DNA of 15,237 bases from an uncultured Ruminococcus sp. Lineage in GTDB: Bacteria > Bacillota > Clostridia > Oscillospirales > Acutalibacteraceae. Position numbers and translations under genes: made by a program. Within the stretch, counting starts at the first letter, position 1. Each line of letters begins with the position of its first letter. Below are positions 7,133-15,013 of the stretch, in pieces. Where the stretch lies: the NCBI GenBank assembly GCA_951800855.1, contig CATOLC010000008.1:1-15237 (forward strand). Reading direction: 5' to 3'. The notes beneath the pieces were generated by a model that was not told where the DNA came from, did not search any database, and worked only from the letters and a program-made list of their open reading frames with translations.

Positions 7133-7786
7133 TTAGGATTGTATCATATCAGAATTAAACATTGAAAAATATTTGCAAAAGTTTCTTAAATTACATTGGT
7201 TGCATTTAGGAGCTTTTGCGTTGCAGACGGCACGGCCATGAAAAACTATTCTATGACAAAATAAATTTGATTCATCTTCAGGAATAATATTTTTCATAGT
7301 TTTTTCTATGAATAGAGGGTCTTTAGAATTATGGAATCCGAGCCGGCGTGTAACTCTGATAAAATGAGTATCTACAACGATAGCAGGTTTTCCGTATATA
7401 TCGCCTAAAACTAAGTTTGCAGTTTTTCTTCCTACTCCCGGCAGAGAAGTAAGCTTATCCATAGTATTAGGGACTTGTCCATCGAAATCCTTTATTATTT
7501 TTTGGCACATTTCTATAATATCTTTTGCCTTGGTTCTGTAAAGCCCACAAGGGCAGATGTATTCTTCCACTTCGTGGACATCAGCACTTGCAAAACTATA
7601 TACACTTTTAAATCTTTCAAATAAAGCCGGCGTTACAGCATTAACTCTTAAGTCTGTACATTGAGCAGAAAGACGAGTAGCTATGAGCATTTCAAGAGGA
7701 TTACTGTATATTAAAGAGCATTTTGCATCCGGATATTCATTTTTGAGTTTTTCAATACACAACAAAATTTTCTTACTATTTTCCAT
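7133..7786 (-). CDS. nth: Endonuclease III (DNA glycosylase/AP lyase)
   Basis: This base-excision repair enzyme removes oxidised pyrimidines and nicks the abasic site. At 217 residues it is the usual size. It shows LSAQCTD near 39-45, the helix-hairpin-helix LPGVGRKTAN (115-124) with catalytic Lys121, the catalytic Asp139 in VVDTH, and a complete C-terminal [4Fe-4S] loop C-x6-C-x2-C-x5-C (Cys188, 195, 198, 204). After VDTH the family's usual IFRV or VFRV is FIRV here, a trivial swap. The start at 7786 has an unusual ribosome site, GGTGGTGG, not AGGAGG. It is divergent from acpS, with a promoter 25 bases upstream. All key residues are present, so activity is expected. Confidence 0.97.
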   Translation of the reverse strand: MENSKKILLCIEKLKNEYPDAKCSLIYSNPLEMLIATRLSAQCTDLRVNAVTPALFERFKSVYSFASADVHEVEEYICPCGLYRTKAKDIIEMCQKIIKDFDGQVPNTMDKLTSLPGVGRKTANLVLGDIYGKPAIVVDTHFIRVTRRLGFHNSKDPLFIEKTMKNIIPEDESNLFCHRIVFHGRAVCNAKAPKCNQCNLRNFCKYFSMFNSDMIQS

Positions 7787-7810
7787 ACGACCACCACCAT
7801 TAATAATAAC

Positions 7811-7839
7811 ATTTTACACCGTATTATTAGATTTTTCAA
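7811..7839 (-). promoter_or_regulatory. Promoter of nth
   Basis: On the minus strand TTGAAA (7839-7834), a 17-base spacer and TAAAAT (7816-7811) with a TG immediately before the -10. The predicted leader is only about 20 bases. Confidence 0.6.
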
Positions 7840-7902
7840 TATATTTCTATTATGAAATCTTTATGAAATTAAGAATTTTTATAACTAAACAAACAAAAAA
7901 TG

Positions 7903-7932
7903 TTGATTGTGCTAGCGTTTTTAAAATATAAT
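7903..7932 (+). promoter_or_regulatory. Promoter of acpS
   Basis: TTGATT (7903-7908), an 18-base spacer and TATAAT (7927-7932) lie 40 bases upstream of the start codon. It faces away from the nth promoter, with about 64 bases between the two -35 boxes. Confidence 0.6.
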
Positions 7933-7972
7933 AAAGACATATGAAACTTAATTAATGGTTAAGGGGGACATC

Positions 7973-8350
7973 ATGTTCGAAGTTGGAATTGATATAGTAA
8001 AAATTGAAAGAATTAAAAAAGCTATGGAAAATGAAAGTTTTTTATATAGAATACTTGGAGAAGAAGAGCATAGACAGCTAAAATCAAGAAATTTCCCAGT
8101 ACAAAGCATAGCAGGAAATTTTTGTGCGAAGGAAGCATTTTCAAAGGCGGTTGGCACAGGATTTAGAGGAATTAAATTTAGAGAAATTCAAATAATACGA
8201 AATGATATTAACAAACCGTATGTTCTACTTTCCGGAAACGCATTTCAATTATATGGAGGTACCAATAAATCTTTTTCGGTAAGCATTTCACATACGGATG
8301 AATTAGCTACGGCAATTGTTTTATATGAGAACAAAGATAATTATATATAA
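7973..8350 (+). CDS. acpS: Holo-[acyl-carrier-protein] synthase
   Basis: AcpS transfers the 4'-phosphopantetheine arm from CoA to a serine of apo-acyl carrier protein, switching on fatty acid synthesis in the cytoplasm. The 125-residue product is the normal size for the trimeric AcpS type. It begins with GIDIVKIERI, carrying metal ligand Asp7. It then has CAKEAFSKA with metal ligand Glu54, GTGFRGIKF, and the C-terminal SISHTDELATA. The ATG at 7973 is preferred over the in-frame ATG at 7955 because AAGGGGG lies six bases before it and because family members start just before VGIDI. It stands alone between divergent nth and a terminator; the alanine racemase and NAD(P)HX-epimerase genes often found next to acpS are not here. 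Confidence 0.96.
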   Translation: MFEVGIDIVKIERIKKAMENESFLYRILGEEEHRQLKSRNFPVQSIAGNFCAKEAFSKAVGTGFRGIKFREIQIIRNDINKPYVLLSGNAFQLYGGTNKSFSVSISHTDELATAIVLYENKDNYI

Positions 8351-8454
8351 ATTTCATAATATATTTTTGTGGGAAATATTTTAAATACGCACAATTATCA
8401 TTATATTTCTTATTTAAAACAGATTTAATGAGATTATTTTTCACAATATATACT

Positions 8455-8495
8455 AAAAACAATCCGAAGAGGGATTTCCTCTTTGGATTGTTTTT
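8455..8495 (+). terminator. Strong bidirectional terminator after acpS
   Basis: AAAAACAATCC/GGATTGTTTTT encloses a second stem AAGAGG/CCTCTT, separated by one G-T mismatch, with a five-base loop. A and T tracts on either side make it functional on both strands. It ends acpS and could also stop minus-strand transcription from the gene at 8731-8895. Confidence 0.88.
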
Positions 8496-8641
8496 AAATG
8501 TTCAGTGTTTACTCGTGGCATGGATTGGAAATTTCTGCATTTTTATCTTCTGAAAATATATCTAAAATACAACTGGAATATAACTAAAAATATTTCAAGA
8601 TATATTTAAAAGTATTTTTTGCATCTTAATTAAGAACTAAA

Positions 8642-8684
8642 GAGACGCCTAGATGGAGGATTTTTTGTTTGCCCTAAACGTCTC
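8642..8684. repeat. Imperfect inverted repeat with GAGACG/CGTCTC arms
   Basis: Arms GAGACGCCTAG (8642-8652) and CTAAACGTCTC (8674-8684) pair over 9 of 11 positions with a 21-base loop. On the minus strand it is followed by TTTAGTTCTT. It may be a weak terminator for the small membrane protein gene, or something else. Confidence 0.4.
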
Positions 8685-8730
8685 AAAAGGATTTCTTTTT
8701 AAGCTTTTTATTATGAAAAAACTTAAAACA

Positions 8731-8895
8731 CTACTGTATTGCAGTTTCTAAGTAATCCTCAAGTTCTTTTTCTTCTCTTTTCTTTCTGCGCTTATCGAGA
8801 ATTACAAATAAAGATATGGATAATGACATTATTGCTATGACTGATGCGATTATACCGGAAATTATAACAACTGCGGAACTGTTTTTTTCTTTCAT
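8731..8895 (-). CDS. Small single-pass membrane protein, 54 residues
   Basis: A short frame from the ATG at 8895 to a TAG at 8733-8731 encodes 54 residues. It has a good ribosome site (AAGGGGGAAG, about seven bases before the ATG) and an extended -10 promoter, which argue that it is real. Residues 6-31 form one hydrophobic helix beginning SSAVVIISGII. The next part is strongly basic, DKRRKKREEKELEDY, then an acidic tail ending ETAIQ. By the positive-inside rule the C-terminus should face the cytoplasm. There are no cysteines and no recognisable lipobox or toxin motif. I do not recognise the family. It is isolated: acpS converges on it downstream and rbr is divergent upstream. Confidence 0.75.
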   Translation of the reverse strand: MKEKNSSAVVIISGIIASVIAIMSLSISLFVILDKRRKKREEKELEDYLETAIQ

Positions 8896-8927
8896 ACCAG
8901 CTTCCCCCTTTTGAGTATTTAATTTAT

Positions 8928-8936
8928 ATTATATCA
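8928..8936 (-). promoter_or_regulatory. Extended -10 promoter of the small membrane protein
   Basis: On the minus strand the sequence TGATATAAT (8936-8928) is a perfect extended -10. The matching -35 region is only T-rich (TTTTAT). The leader would be about 27 bases. Confidence 0.5.
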
Positions 8937-9053
8937 CATATTTTTCTCAAATAAAATAATTATATATATTTTTAGAATAAGAAAAAACTAAAATTACAAA
9001 AATGATTGTTATCACCCCGAAATCTAATTTATCTATATAATTATACAAAAAAA

Positions 9054-9109
9054 TTGTTTGGAGTTTCCAACAAATTTTGCTTGATTTTTTAAAAGTGAAA
9101 CTTTATTAT
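9054..9109 (+). promoter_or_regulatory. Rubrerythrin promoter with upstream dyad
   Basis: TTGATT (9081-9086), a 17-base spacer and TATTAT (9104-9109) give a leader of about 25 bases. Just upstream lies an imperfect dyad TTGTTTGGA-GTT-TCCAACAAA (9054-9074; seven of nine pairs). Its position suggests a regulator site, but I cannot match it to a PerR or Fur box. Confidence 0.5.
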
Positions 9110-9141
9110 GATTAAATAAGGTTAATAAGGAGGAATTTTAA

Positions 9142-9732
9142 ATGGCAGTAGATTTTAAAAACAGCAATACCAGAGTGAATCTTATGAAAGCATTTGCAGG
9201 TGAGAGCCAGGCGAGAAATAGGTATACTTTTGCAGCATCACAAGCCAAAAAAGAGGGGCTTAATGTAATAGAAAAAGTGTTTACTTTTACAGCGGACCAA
9301 GAAAAAGAGCACGCAAAGATATTTTATAACTATTTAAAAAATTTAGCCGGGAGCACAATAGATATTGAAGGTGGATATCCTATAGATATTTATGAAAATC
9401 CTTTGGATCTTTTAAAAAGTGCCCAGCACAATGAGTATGAAGAGCATGACCCAATTTATAAGGCCTTTGGAGATGAGGCAAAGCAAGAAGGCTTTAATGA
9501 TGTTGCAGCTTCTTTTCATATGATAGCTGAAATCGAGAAAGTTCACGGGGACAGATTTGGAAAATTTGCAGATCTTTTGCAAAATAATAAGCTTTTTGTT
9601 TCTGATGTGGAAACCGGGTGGATATGCTTAAACTGTGGGCATATATACAGAGGTAAAGAGGTTCCGGAGATTTGTCCGGTTTGTAAGCATAGCAGAGGAT
9701 ATTTTATAAGAGTTGAGATGATTGGTCTTTAA
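9142..9732 (+). CDS. rbr: Rubrerythrin
   Basis: Rubrerythrin is a cytoplasmic di-iron protein that reduces hydrogen peroxide in anaerobes, taking electrons through its rubredoxin domain. The 196 residues are the normal length. The N-terminal four-helix ferritin-like domain carries the expected iron ligands, including Glu21 in AGESQA, Glu54 and His57 in DQEKEHA, and a second set in the EYEEHD and EIEKVHG segments. The C-terminal rubredoxin-like centre has Cys162, Cys165, Cys178 and Cys181. The start has AAGGAGG eight bases upstream. It is monocistronic. trxA-trxB lies about 1 kb further along the same strand, so redox genes cluster loosely here. Confidence 0.97.
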   Translation: MAVDFKNSNTRVNLMKAFAGESQARNRYTFAASQAKKEGLNVIEKVFTFTADQEKEHAKIFYNYLKNLAGSTIDIEGGYPIDIYENPLDLLKSAQHNEYEEHDPIYKAFGDEAKQEGFNDVAASFHMIAEIEKVHGDRFGKFADLLQNNKLFVSDVETGWICLNCGHIYRGKEVPEICPVCKHSRGYFIRVEMIGL

Positions 9733-9750
9733 AAAAGCCATAAAAATCAC

Positions 9751-9777
9751 CCCTTGGGAGGCTAAATTTCCCAAGGG
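9751..9777 (+). repeat. GC-rich stem-loop after rbr without a T tract
   Basis: CCCTTGGGA (9751-9759) and TCCCAAGGG (9769-9777) form a perfect nine-pair stem with a nine-base loop, starting about 18 bases after the rbr stop. No T run follows. It could stabilise the 3' end of the rbr transcript; true termination is more likely at 9826-9872. Confidence 0.6.
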
Positions 9778-9825
9778 ATAGACTTGTGCCTTTGGGACTT
9801 CGGAAATTTTAACTATACAAACAAC

Positions 9826-9872
9826 AAAAACACCTTAAGAGCTGTATTTTTACATGCTTTTAAAGTGTTTTT
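9826..9872 (+). terminator. Bidirectional terminator between rbr and the 9906-10271 gene
   Basis: AAAAACAC pairs with GTGTTTTT; further in, TTAA/TTAA, GAGC/GCTT (one G-U) and TGTA/TACA pair around a TTTT loop, with one mismatch and one bulged base. Flanking A and T tracts make it suitable for both converging genes. Confidence 0.85.
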
Positions 9873-9905
9873 AGTTATAATCAGCAATTTTTTTACTGTG
9901 TGAGC

Positions 9906-10271
9906 CTAAAAGACAAGCCTTTTGGCAGCATCTACCAATGCGTCAAATCTAGAATTGTCTTTGGGAGCACAAAGATAAAAATCACCTTTCTTTTGGCTGC
10001 TTATCGTAGCCACAGTATTATTCAGGGGGGTCACAGTATCAAAATAGTCGTTTAAATTTTCTATAATATCTGCATCCGCTTCGGGTAACTTTTCACATTT
10101 TTCAATAGCATCTTGAAACGATATAAAATTTTTACCATTGAAATTGTCAAAAGTTAATACTAACACCTTGCTCTGCCCTTTTGATGTGGTTCTGTAACCC
10201 ACACCTCCCAACTTCAAAGCTAAAGCTATCCTCTGTAGACTCTGTTTAATTTGTGCAGCTGTCATTGCCAT
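9906..10271 (-). CDS. Unrecognised 121-residue protein
   Basis: The start at the ATG at 10271 has AAAGGAG eight bases upstream; an in-frame GTG at 10280 overlaps that site and is less likely. I do not recognise the product. It looks soluble and mixed alpha/beta, with no signal peptide or membrane span. The N-terminal third is a helix MTAAQIKQSLQR followed by a Gly-rich turn LGGVGYRT and a beta-like KVLVLTFDNF. The middle is acidic (residues about 59-85), and the C-terminal segment DALVDAAKRLVF looks helical. It has only two cysteines. The gene sits between rbr and trxA but on the opposite strand, with a very strong promoter, an 18-bp dyad at the expected transcript start, and its own terminator. 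High expression is likely; function is unknown. Confidence 0.8.
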   Translation of the reverse strand: MAMTAAQIKQSLQRIALALKLGGVGYRTTSKGQSKVLVLTFDNFNGKNFISFQDAIEKCEKLPEADADIIENLNDYFDTVTPLNNTVATISSQKKGDFYLCAPKDNSRFDALVDAAKRLVF

Positions 10272-10297
10272 AACTATCACTCCTTTTAAAGTATATT

Positions 10298-10337
10298 TTA
10301 CATACAGTACTTATATTTTTATAAGTATTGTATGTAA
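10298..10337 (-). repeat. 18-bp inverted repeat at the transcript start of the 9906-10271 gene
   Basis: The arms at 10298-10315 and 10320-10337 are complementary over all 18 positions apart from one G-T, with a TTTT centre. The predicted transcription start (about 10333) lies inside the first arm. It could be a repressor operator or a 5'-end hairpin that protects the mRNA. Confidence 0.85.
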
Positions 10338-10339
10338 CT

Positions 10340-10368
10340 ATAATAACAGAACTCCATGTTTTTGTCAA
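10340..10368 (-). promoter_or_regulatory. Very strong promoter of the 9906-10271 gene
   Basis: On the minus strand TTGACA (10368-10363), a 17-base spacer and TATTAT (10345-10340), with TGT directly before the -10 (extended -10). All three elements are near optimal. Confidence 0.8.
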
Positions 10369-10548
10369 TAATTATTATAATAAATTTTAATTAATATATG
10401 TTTATATCATTATTGAATATCAGTGAGGTTATTTTGCATTAAAACACAATCATAAAACGCAGTAATATATAGTATTGCAACTATAGATTGAGTTAGGGGC
10501 AAGGAAATAGAAATATTTTCATCCTTAATAATTTTTATCCTTTTTTTA

Positions 10549-10577
10549 TTGACATTTCTTTTATTTATACATATAAT
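10549..10577 (+). promoter_or_regulatory. Perfect-consensus promoter of trxA-trxB
   Basis: TTGACA (10549-10554), exactly 17 bases, TATAAT (10572-10577): a full sigma-A consensus. The transcript would have a leader of about 115 bases before trxA, containing a small stem TATAGA/TCTATA close to its 5' end. Confidence 0.82.
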
Positions 10578-10698
10578 TACATCTATAGAATTTGGCTCTA
10601 TAATTAGTTAGAATTAAGGAAAATTGACGTTGCTGGGTCTATTTATGCAAATTTTTATAAATTTTATATAAATTAATAATTTTTAGGAGGAACGAATT

Positions 10699-11022
10699 AT
10701 GGTAAAAATATTTAATTCTCAAAATTTTGAAGGAGAAGTTTTAAAGAGTGAAGGTTATGTGCTGGTTGATTTTTTTGCAACATGGTGTGGGCCGTGCCAG
10801 ATGTTATCCCCAATAATAGATGAAATTTCTGAAGACAAAGAGCTCAATATGATAACTGGTAAGCTAGATATAGATGAGTCTTCTGATATTGCTCAAAAAT
10901 TTGGAGTTATGTCTGTGCCTACTGTTATTTTGTTTAAAAACGGAGAAGTGGCAAATAGGCATACAGGGTTTATATCTAAGGACGATCTAAAAAGACAAAT
11001 TGTGAATATAATAAATAAATAG
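10699..11022 (+). CDS. trxA: Thioredoxin
   Basis: This small dithiol oxidoreductase keeps cytoplasmic protein disulfides reduced and is recharged by the reductase encoded next door. At 107 residues it has the standard fold: the active site WCGPC (Cys30, Cys33) in FFATWCGPC, the KLDIDE strand, and the cis-proline Pro74 in SVPT, followed by LFKNGE. The ribosome site AGGAGG lies nine bases before the ATG. It is the first gene of a two-gene operon with trxB, 45 bases downstream. Confidence 0.97.
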   Translation: MVKIFNSQNFEGEVLKSEGYVLVDFFATWCGPCQMLSPIIDEISEDKELNMITGKLDIDESSDIAQKFGVMSVPTVILFKNGEVANRHTGFISKDDLKRQIVNIINK

Positions 11023-11067
11023 AATACAATAATTCGACAAAATTTTTATGCATTAAGAGGAGTTTTA

Positions 11068-11991
11068 ATGATAGACGTTTTAATAATAGGGGCTGGGCCC
11101 GCAGGGCTTACAGCGGCTATATATGCTTTGCGAGCGGGGCTTTCTGTTGTTTTGTTAGAGGCAGAAGTTTACGGTGGACAAATGGCACTAACAAATGAAA
11201 TAGAAAATTATCCGGGTTTTAAAAGTATATCTGGTTCAGCCCTTTCGGAAATTATGCATAAACAAGTTAGCAGTATGGGTGGAGAATTTGTATTTCAGAG
11301 AGTTAAAAGTGTAAATTTAAATGGCAATATTAAAATTGTAAAAACAGACCAAAAAGAATATCATTCCCATGCAGTTATCATAGCAAATGGCCTAAAGAGG
11401 AGGACTCTCGGCTGCCGAGGTGAAAAAGAATTTTCCGGTAGGGGGGTTTCATATTGTGCAATATGTGACGGGGCTTTTTTTAAGGGGAAAAATGTCTTTG
11501 TAGTAGGTGGTGGGAACACCGCTGTTGAAGACGCCATTTATTTGTCTAATATCTGTAAAGAGGTCAGTTTAGTGGTTCGCAAAAACTATTTAAGGGCAGA
11601 AAAATATCTTTGTTCTCTTGTAGAGGGCAAAAACAATGTAAAAAGACTTATGGAAAGCAGATTGCGGGAGATAAAAGGGGAAAGCATTGTAAATTCTGCT
11701 GTTATAGAGGATAAAGATGGAAATTGTCGGGAAATACTTGTAGACGGGGTATTTATTGCTATAGGATATGAGCCCGATAATGAAATATACAAGGGTCAAG
11801 TTAAAATGAATAAAGACATGTATTTTGTTTCAGATGAAGAATGTACAACAAATATTCCAGGTGTTTTTGTTGCAGGAGATTGTCGGCTGAAGCCAGTACG
11901 CCAGATAACGACAGCGACGGCAGATGGAGCTGTCGCAGGAAGTATGGCGATAAGATATGTTTCCGAGTTAGGGACAAAAATTAATAATTAG
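11068..11991 (+). CDS. trxB: Thioredoxin reductase
   Basis: This FAD enzyme passes electrons from NADPH to thioredoxin. The 307 residues show an N-terminal FAD site GAGPAGLTAAIYA (about 7-19), the redox centre CAIC (Cys130, Cys133) followed by Asp, an NAD(P)-binding GGGNTAVEDA, and the C-terminal FAD motif GVFVAGDCR with the RQITTATADGAVAG helix. In the NADPH 2'-phosphate-binding segment the common HRRxxxRA appears as VRKNYLRA. One Arg and a Lys remain, so NADPH use is plausible but electron-donor preference may differ. AAGAGGAG precedes the ATG. It is co-transcribed with trxA, a natural enzyme-substrate pair. The stop codon lies inside a perfect 24-base palindrome. Confidence 0.96.
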   Translation: MIDVLIIGAGPAGLTAAIYALRAGLSVVLLEAEVYGGQMALTNEIENYPGFKSISGSALSEIMHKQVSSMGGEFVFQRVKSVNLNGNIKIVKTDQKEYHSHAVIIANGLKRRTLGCRGEKEFSGRGVSYCAICDGAFFKGKNVFVVGGGNTAVEDAIYLSNICKEVSLVVRKNYLRAEKYLCSLVEGKNNVKRLMESRLREIKGESIVNSAVIEDKDGNCREILVDGVFIAIGYEPDNEIYKGQVKMNKDMYFVSDEECTTNIPGVFVAGDCRLKPVRQITTATADGAVAGSMAIRYVSELGTKINN

Positions 11992-12008
11992 ATATGCATA
12001 TCTAATTA
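11985..12008. repeat. Perfect 24-base palindrome overlapping the trxB stop
   Basis: Bases 11985-11996 and 11997-12008 are exact reverse complements, centred on GATATGCATATC. It includes the TAG stop codon of trxB. With no T tract after it, it is not a classic terminator; mRNA 3'-end hairpin or protein-binding site are both possible. Confidence 0.75.
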
Positions 12009-12388
12009 AAGTAACTAATAAAAAGGGTTGTTTTTACGGAATACAAATAGCTTATAAATTAAAAAATTTATGAGTGTCTGCAAAAAACTAAGTGTCATTA
12101 AGATAATAAGCCTACTTCTTTGACGTGTTTTTACTTTGAGAGTTCTTACATATAGATTGATAAAGATAGATTTTATCTGAACCTATTTATGTTTATACCA
12201 ACAAATTCGAAAAATTAGTCTTTTTATATATATTCCTCAGTAAATTTTAAGTTGATATTTTTATAATTTTAATCTAGTCTATCTTTCAGTGGGAAATCTC
12301 TTTACTTCTTTTTGGTGATTTAATAAAAATAGCACATAGAATAAATAAAATGTTTTCAAAGGTCTTTGGATATAACCAAGAAAAAAAT
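11992..12388. other. Gap between convergent trxB and tgt
   Basis: About 400 bases of AT-rich sequence with no supported gene. It contains the 3' half of the palindrome at 11985-12008, a short stem ATAAATT/AATTTAT around 12054-12071, and a weak hairpin CTTTGG/CCAAG near 12365-12381 that could serve tgt. No yajC follows tgt, although yajC is a frequent neighbour in other bacteria. Confidence 0.5.
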
Positions 12389-13522
<1,134 letters not shown>

Positions 13523-14584
13523 TTATATTATTAGCATCGCATCTCCAAAACTGAAAAACCGATATTTTAGTTCTACTGCAGTTTTATAGGCATTCATAGT
13601 ATTTTCGTACCCGGCAAAAGCAGAAACCAGCATTATAAGAGTACTTTCCGGAAGATGAAAATTTGTGATAAGCCCATTTATTGCTTTAAACTGATATCCG
13701 GGATATATAAATATATCAGTTTCTTCGCTACAGGGGACAACTTTACCATACAAAGATACCACAGTCTCAAGGGCTCTGCAAGAAGTAGTTCCCACGGCTA
13801 TTATTCTACCCCCATTTGTTTTGGCTTTTTCAATCGCAAGAGCAGTTTCGTTGGGTATTGAAAAAAATTCAGAGTGCATTTTGTGATTTAGTATATTATC
13901 TTCTTTTACTGGTCGAAAAGTTCCAAGCCCAACATGTAGTGTAACAAAGGCGATATTTATAGCCTTTTGCTTGATTTTTCCAAGCAAACTGGATGTGAAG
14001 TGAAGTCCAGCGGTTGGAGCGGCGGAGGAACCCAGACTGGATGCGTATACAGTTTGATATCTTGAAGAATCGTTGAGTTTTCTTTTGATATACGGAGGAA
14101 GAGGAGTTTGTCCGATTTTATCGAGTCTTTCGTAAAAGTCAGGAGTTTCACCGAATTTGATGATTCTTTCGCCAGTTTCAGTCAAATTTTCAACTGTGGC
14201 CTCAAGAATTCCGTCTTTAAATATAAACTTGCTGCCGGGTTTAGCTTTTTTTCCGGGTTTACAAAGAGTTTTCCACACGTTTTTTTCAATTTGGGAAAGC
14301 AATAAAAACTCTGCCAAAGCTCCGCTGTCAGACTTTTTTCCGTATATTCTCGCAGGAAGGACTTTTGAATTATTAAGCACCAAAAGGTCGTTAGGCTGCA
14401 GATAATCAACTATATTATAAAATTTACAGTGATTTATTTCTCCTGTTGTTTTATTGAGAGCAAGGACTCTGGAGGAATCTCTAGGTTCTATTGGGGTTTG
14501 AGCAATCAGATTTTCTGGCAAAAAATAATTAAAAGAACTTTTTTTAAAAATTTCTGTATTTTTATAATTAGTGTTATTATACAA
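13523..14584 (-). CDS. queA: S-adenosylmethionine:tRNA ribosyltransferase-isomerase
   Basis: QueA transfers and rearranges the ribosyl group of S-adenosylmethionine onto preQ1 in tRNA, giving epoxyqueuosine, the step directly after Tgt. The 353-residue protein shows [16 protein letters not shown] near the start, [39 protein letters not shown] and TNFHLPEST, all typical. I take the TTG at 14584 as start because GGAGG sits seven bases before it. An ATG at 14589 is out of frame. This start gives about a dozen more N-terminal residues than most QueA proteins, which begin just before SxFNYxLP. It is the promoter-proximal gene of queA-tgt. Confidence 0.95.
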   Translation of the reverse strand: MYNNTNYKNTEIFKKSSFNYFLPENLIAQTPIEPRDSSRVLALNKTTGEINHCKFYNIVDYLQPNDLLVLNNSKVLPARIYGKKSDSGALAEFLLLSQIEKNVWKTLCKPGKKAKPGSKFIFKDGILEATVENLTETGERIIKFGETPDFYERLDKIGQTPLPPYIKRKLNDSSRYQTVYASSLGSSAAPTAGLHFTSSLLGKIKQKAINIAFVTLHVGLGTFRPVKEDNILNHKMHSEFFSIPNETALAIEKAKTNGGRIIAVGTTSCRALETVVSLYGKVVPCSEETDIFIYPGYQFKAINGLITNFHLPESTLIMLVSAFAGYENTMNAYKTAVELKYRFFSFGDAMLII

Positions 14585-14614
14585 GGCATGTCCTCCATAA
14601 ATAAAAAATATTTG

Positions 14615-14643
14615 ATTATATAATATTCAAAATAACTTTTGAA
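14615..14643 (-). promoter_or_regulatory. Probable promoter of queA-tgt
   Basis: On the minus strand a perfect TATAAT (14620-14615) lies about 30 bases before the queA start. A weak -35 TTCAAA (14643-14638) is at 17 bases. No preQ1 riboswitch is recognisable in the very short leader. Confidence 0.4.
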
Positions 14644-14961
14644 ATAGCTACTTTGTTTGAGAGTGTCATAAGAGAGGATATCATATTAGAAAATTCACAA
14701 AAATACGGTAATTGTTTTAGCGTAAAATACTTTAAAACAGTAATTTAAAAGAACTTGCTTTTGCTCTTTAGTACTTGTATATCCCCTTGCAAGTGGCACT
14801 CCATTTTGTTTTTAAAATCACCAATCAATAGTTGTTTCTGACCGTTCAGGGAAGGTTAAAAGGCGATATTCTAAATGAAAGAGAAGGTTTTAAACTTTAT
14901 GTATAGGAAAACTCCAAGTGTACTAGGATGGCTGATAATATTTTGAGAAAATAAAAACAAA

Positions 14962-14991
14962 TTGACAGGTCTTTGAGTATAATGATATTAT
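14962..14991 (+). promoter_or_regulatory. Promoter of asd
   Basis: TTGACA (14962-14967), an 18-base spacer and TATTAT (14986-14991). Transcription from here would give a leader of about 150 bases before the asd ATG. Confidence 0.6.
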
Positions 14992-15013
14992 AGATTTAAA
15001 AATTACTAATAAC

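Larger units (their letters stand above)
8351..8730. other. Gap between acpS and the small membrane protein gene
   Basis: This 380-base stretch contains the terminator at 8455-8495 and an imperfect inverted repeat at 8642-8684. The rest is AT-rich with no supported gene. Confidence 0.5.
10281..10698. other. Divergent control region between the 9906-10271 gene and trxA
   Basis: This 418-base gap holds back-to-back strong promoters: the minus-strand one at 10368-10340 and the plus-strand one at 10549-10577. About 180 bases of AT-rich sequence lie between them, including a weak stem GCAGTA/TATTGC near 10459-10478. I recognise no riboswitch or other gene here. Confidence 0.5.

Noticed and set aside
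8653-8751. 32-codon frame on the plus strand
   Set aside because: No ribosome site, low-complexity product, and it overlaps the better supported small membrane protein gene on the other strand.
10624-10652. Second TTGACG as an alternative trxA -35
   Set aside because: No acceptable -10 at 16-18 bases; the perfect promoter at 10549-10577 is sufficient.
14585-14643. preQ1 riboswitch before queA-tgt
   Set aside because: The leader between promoter and start is only about 20-25 bases and shows no preQ1-type pseudoknot pattern.
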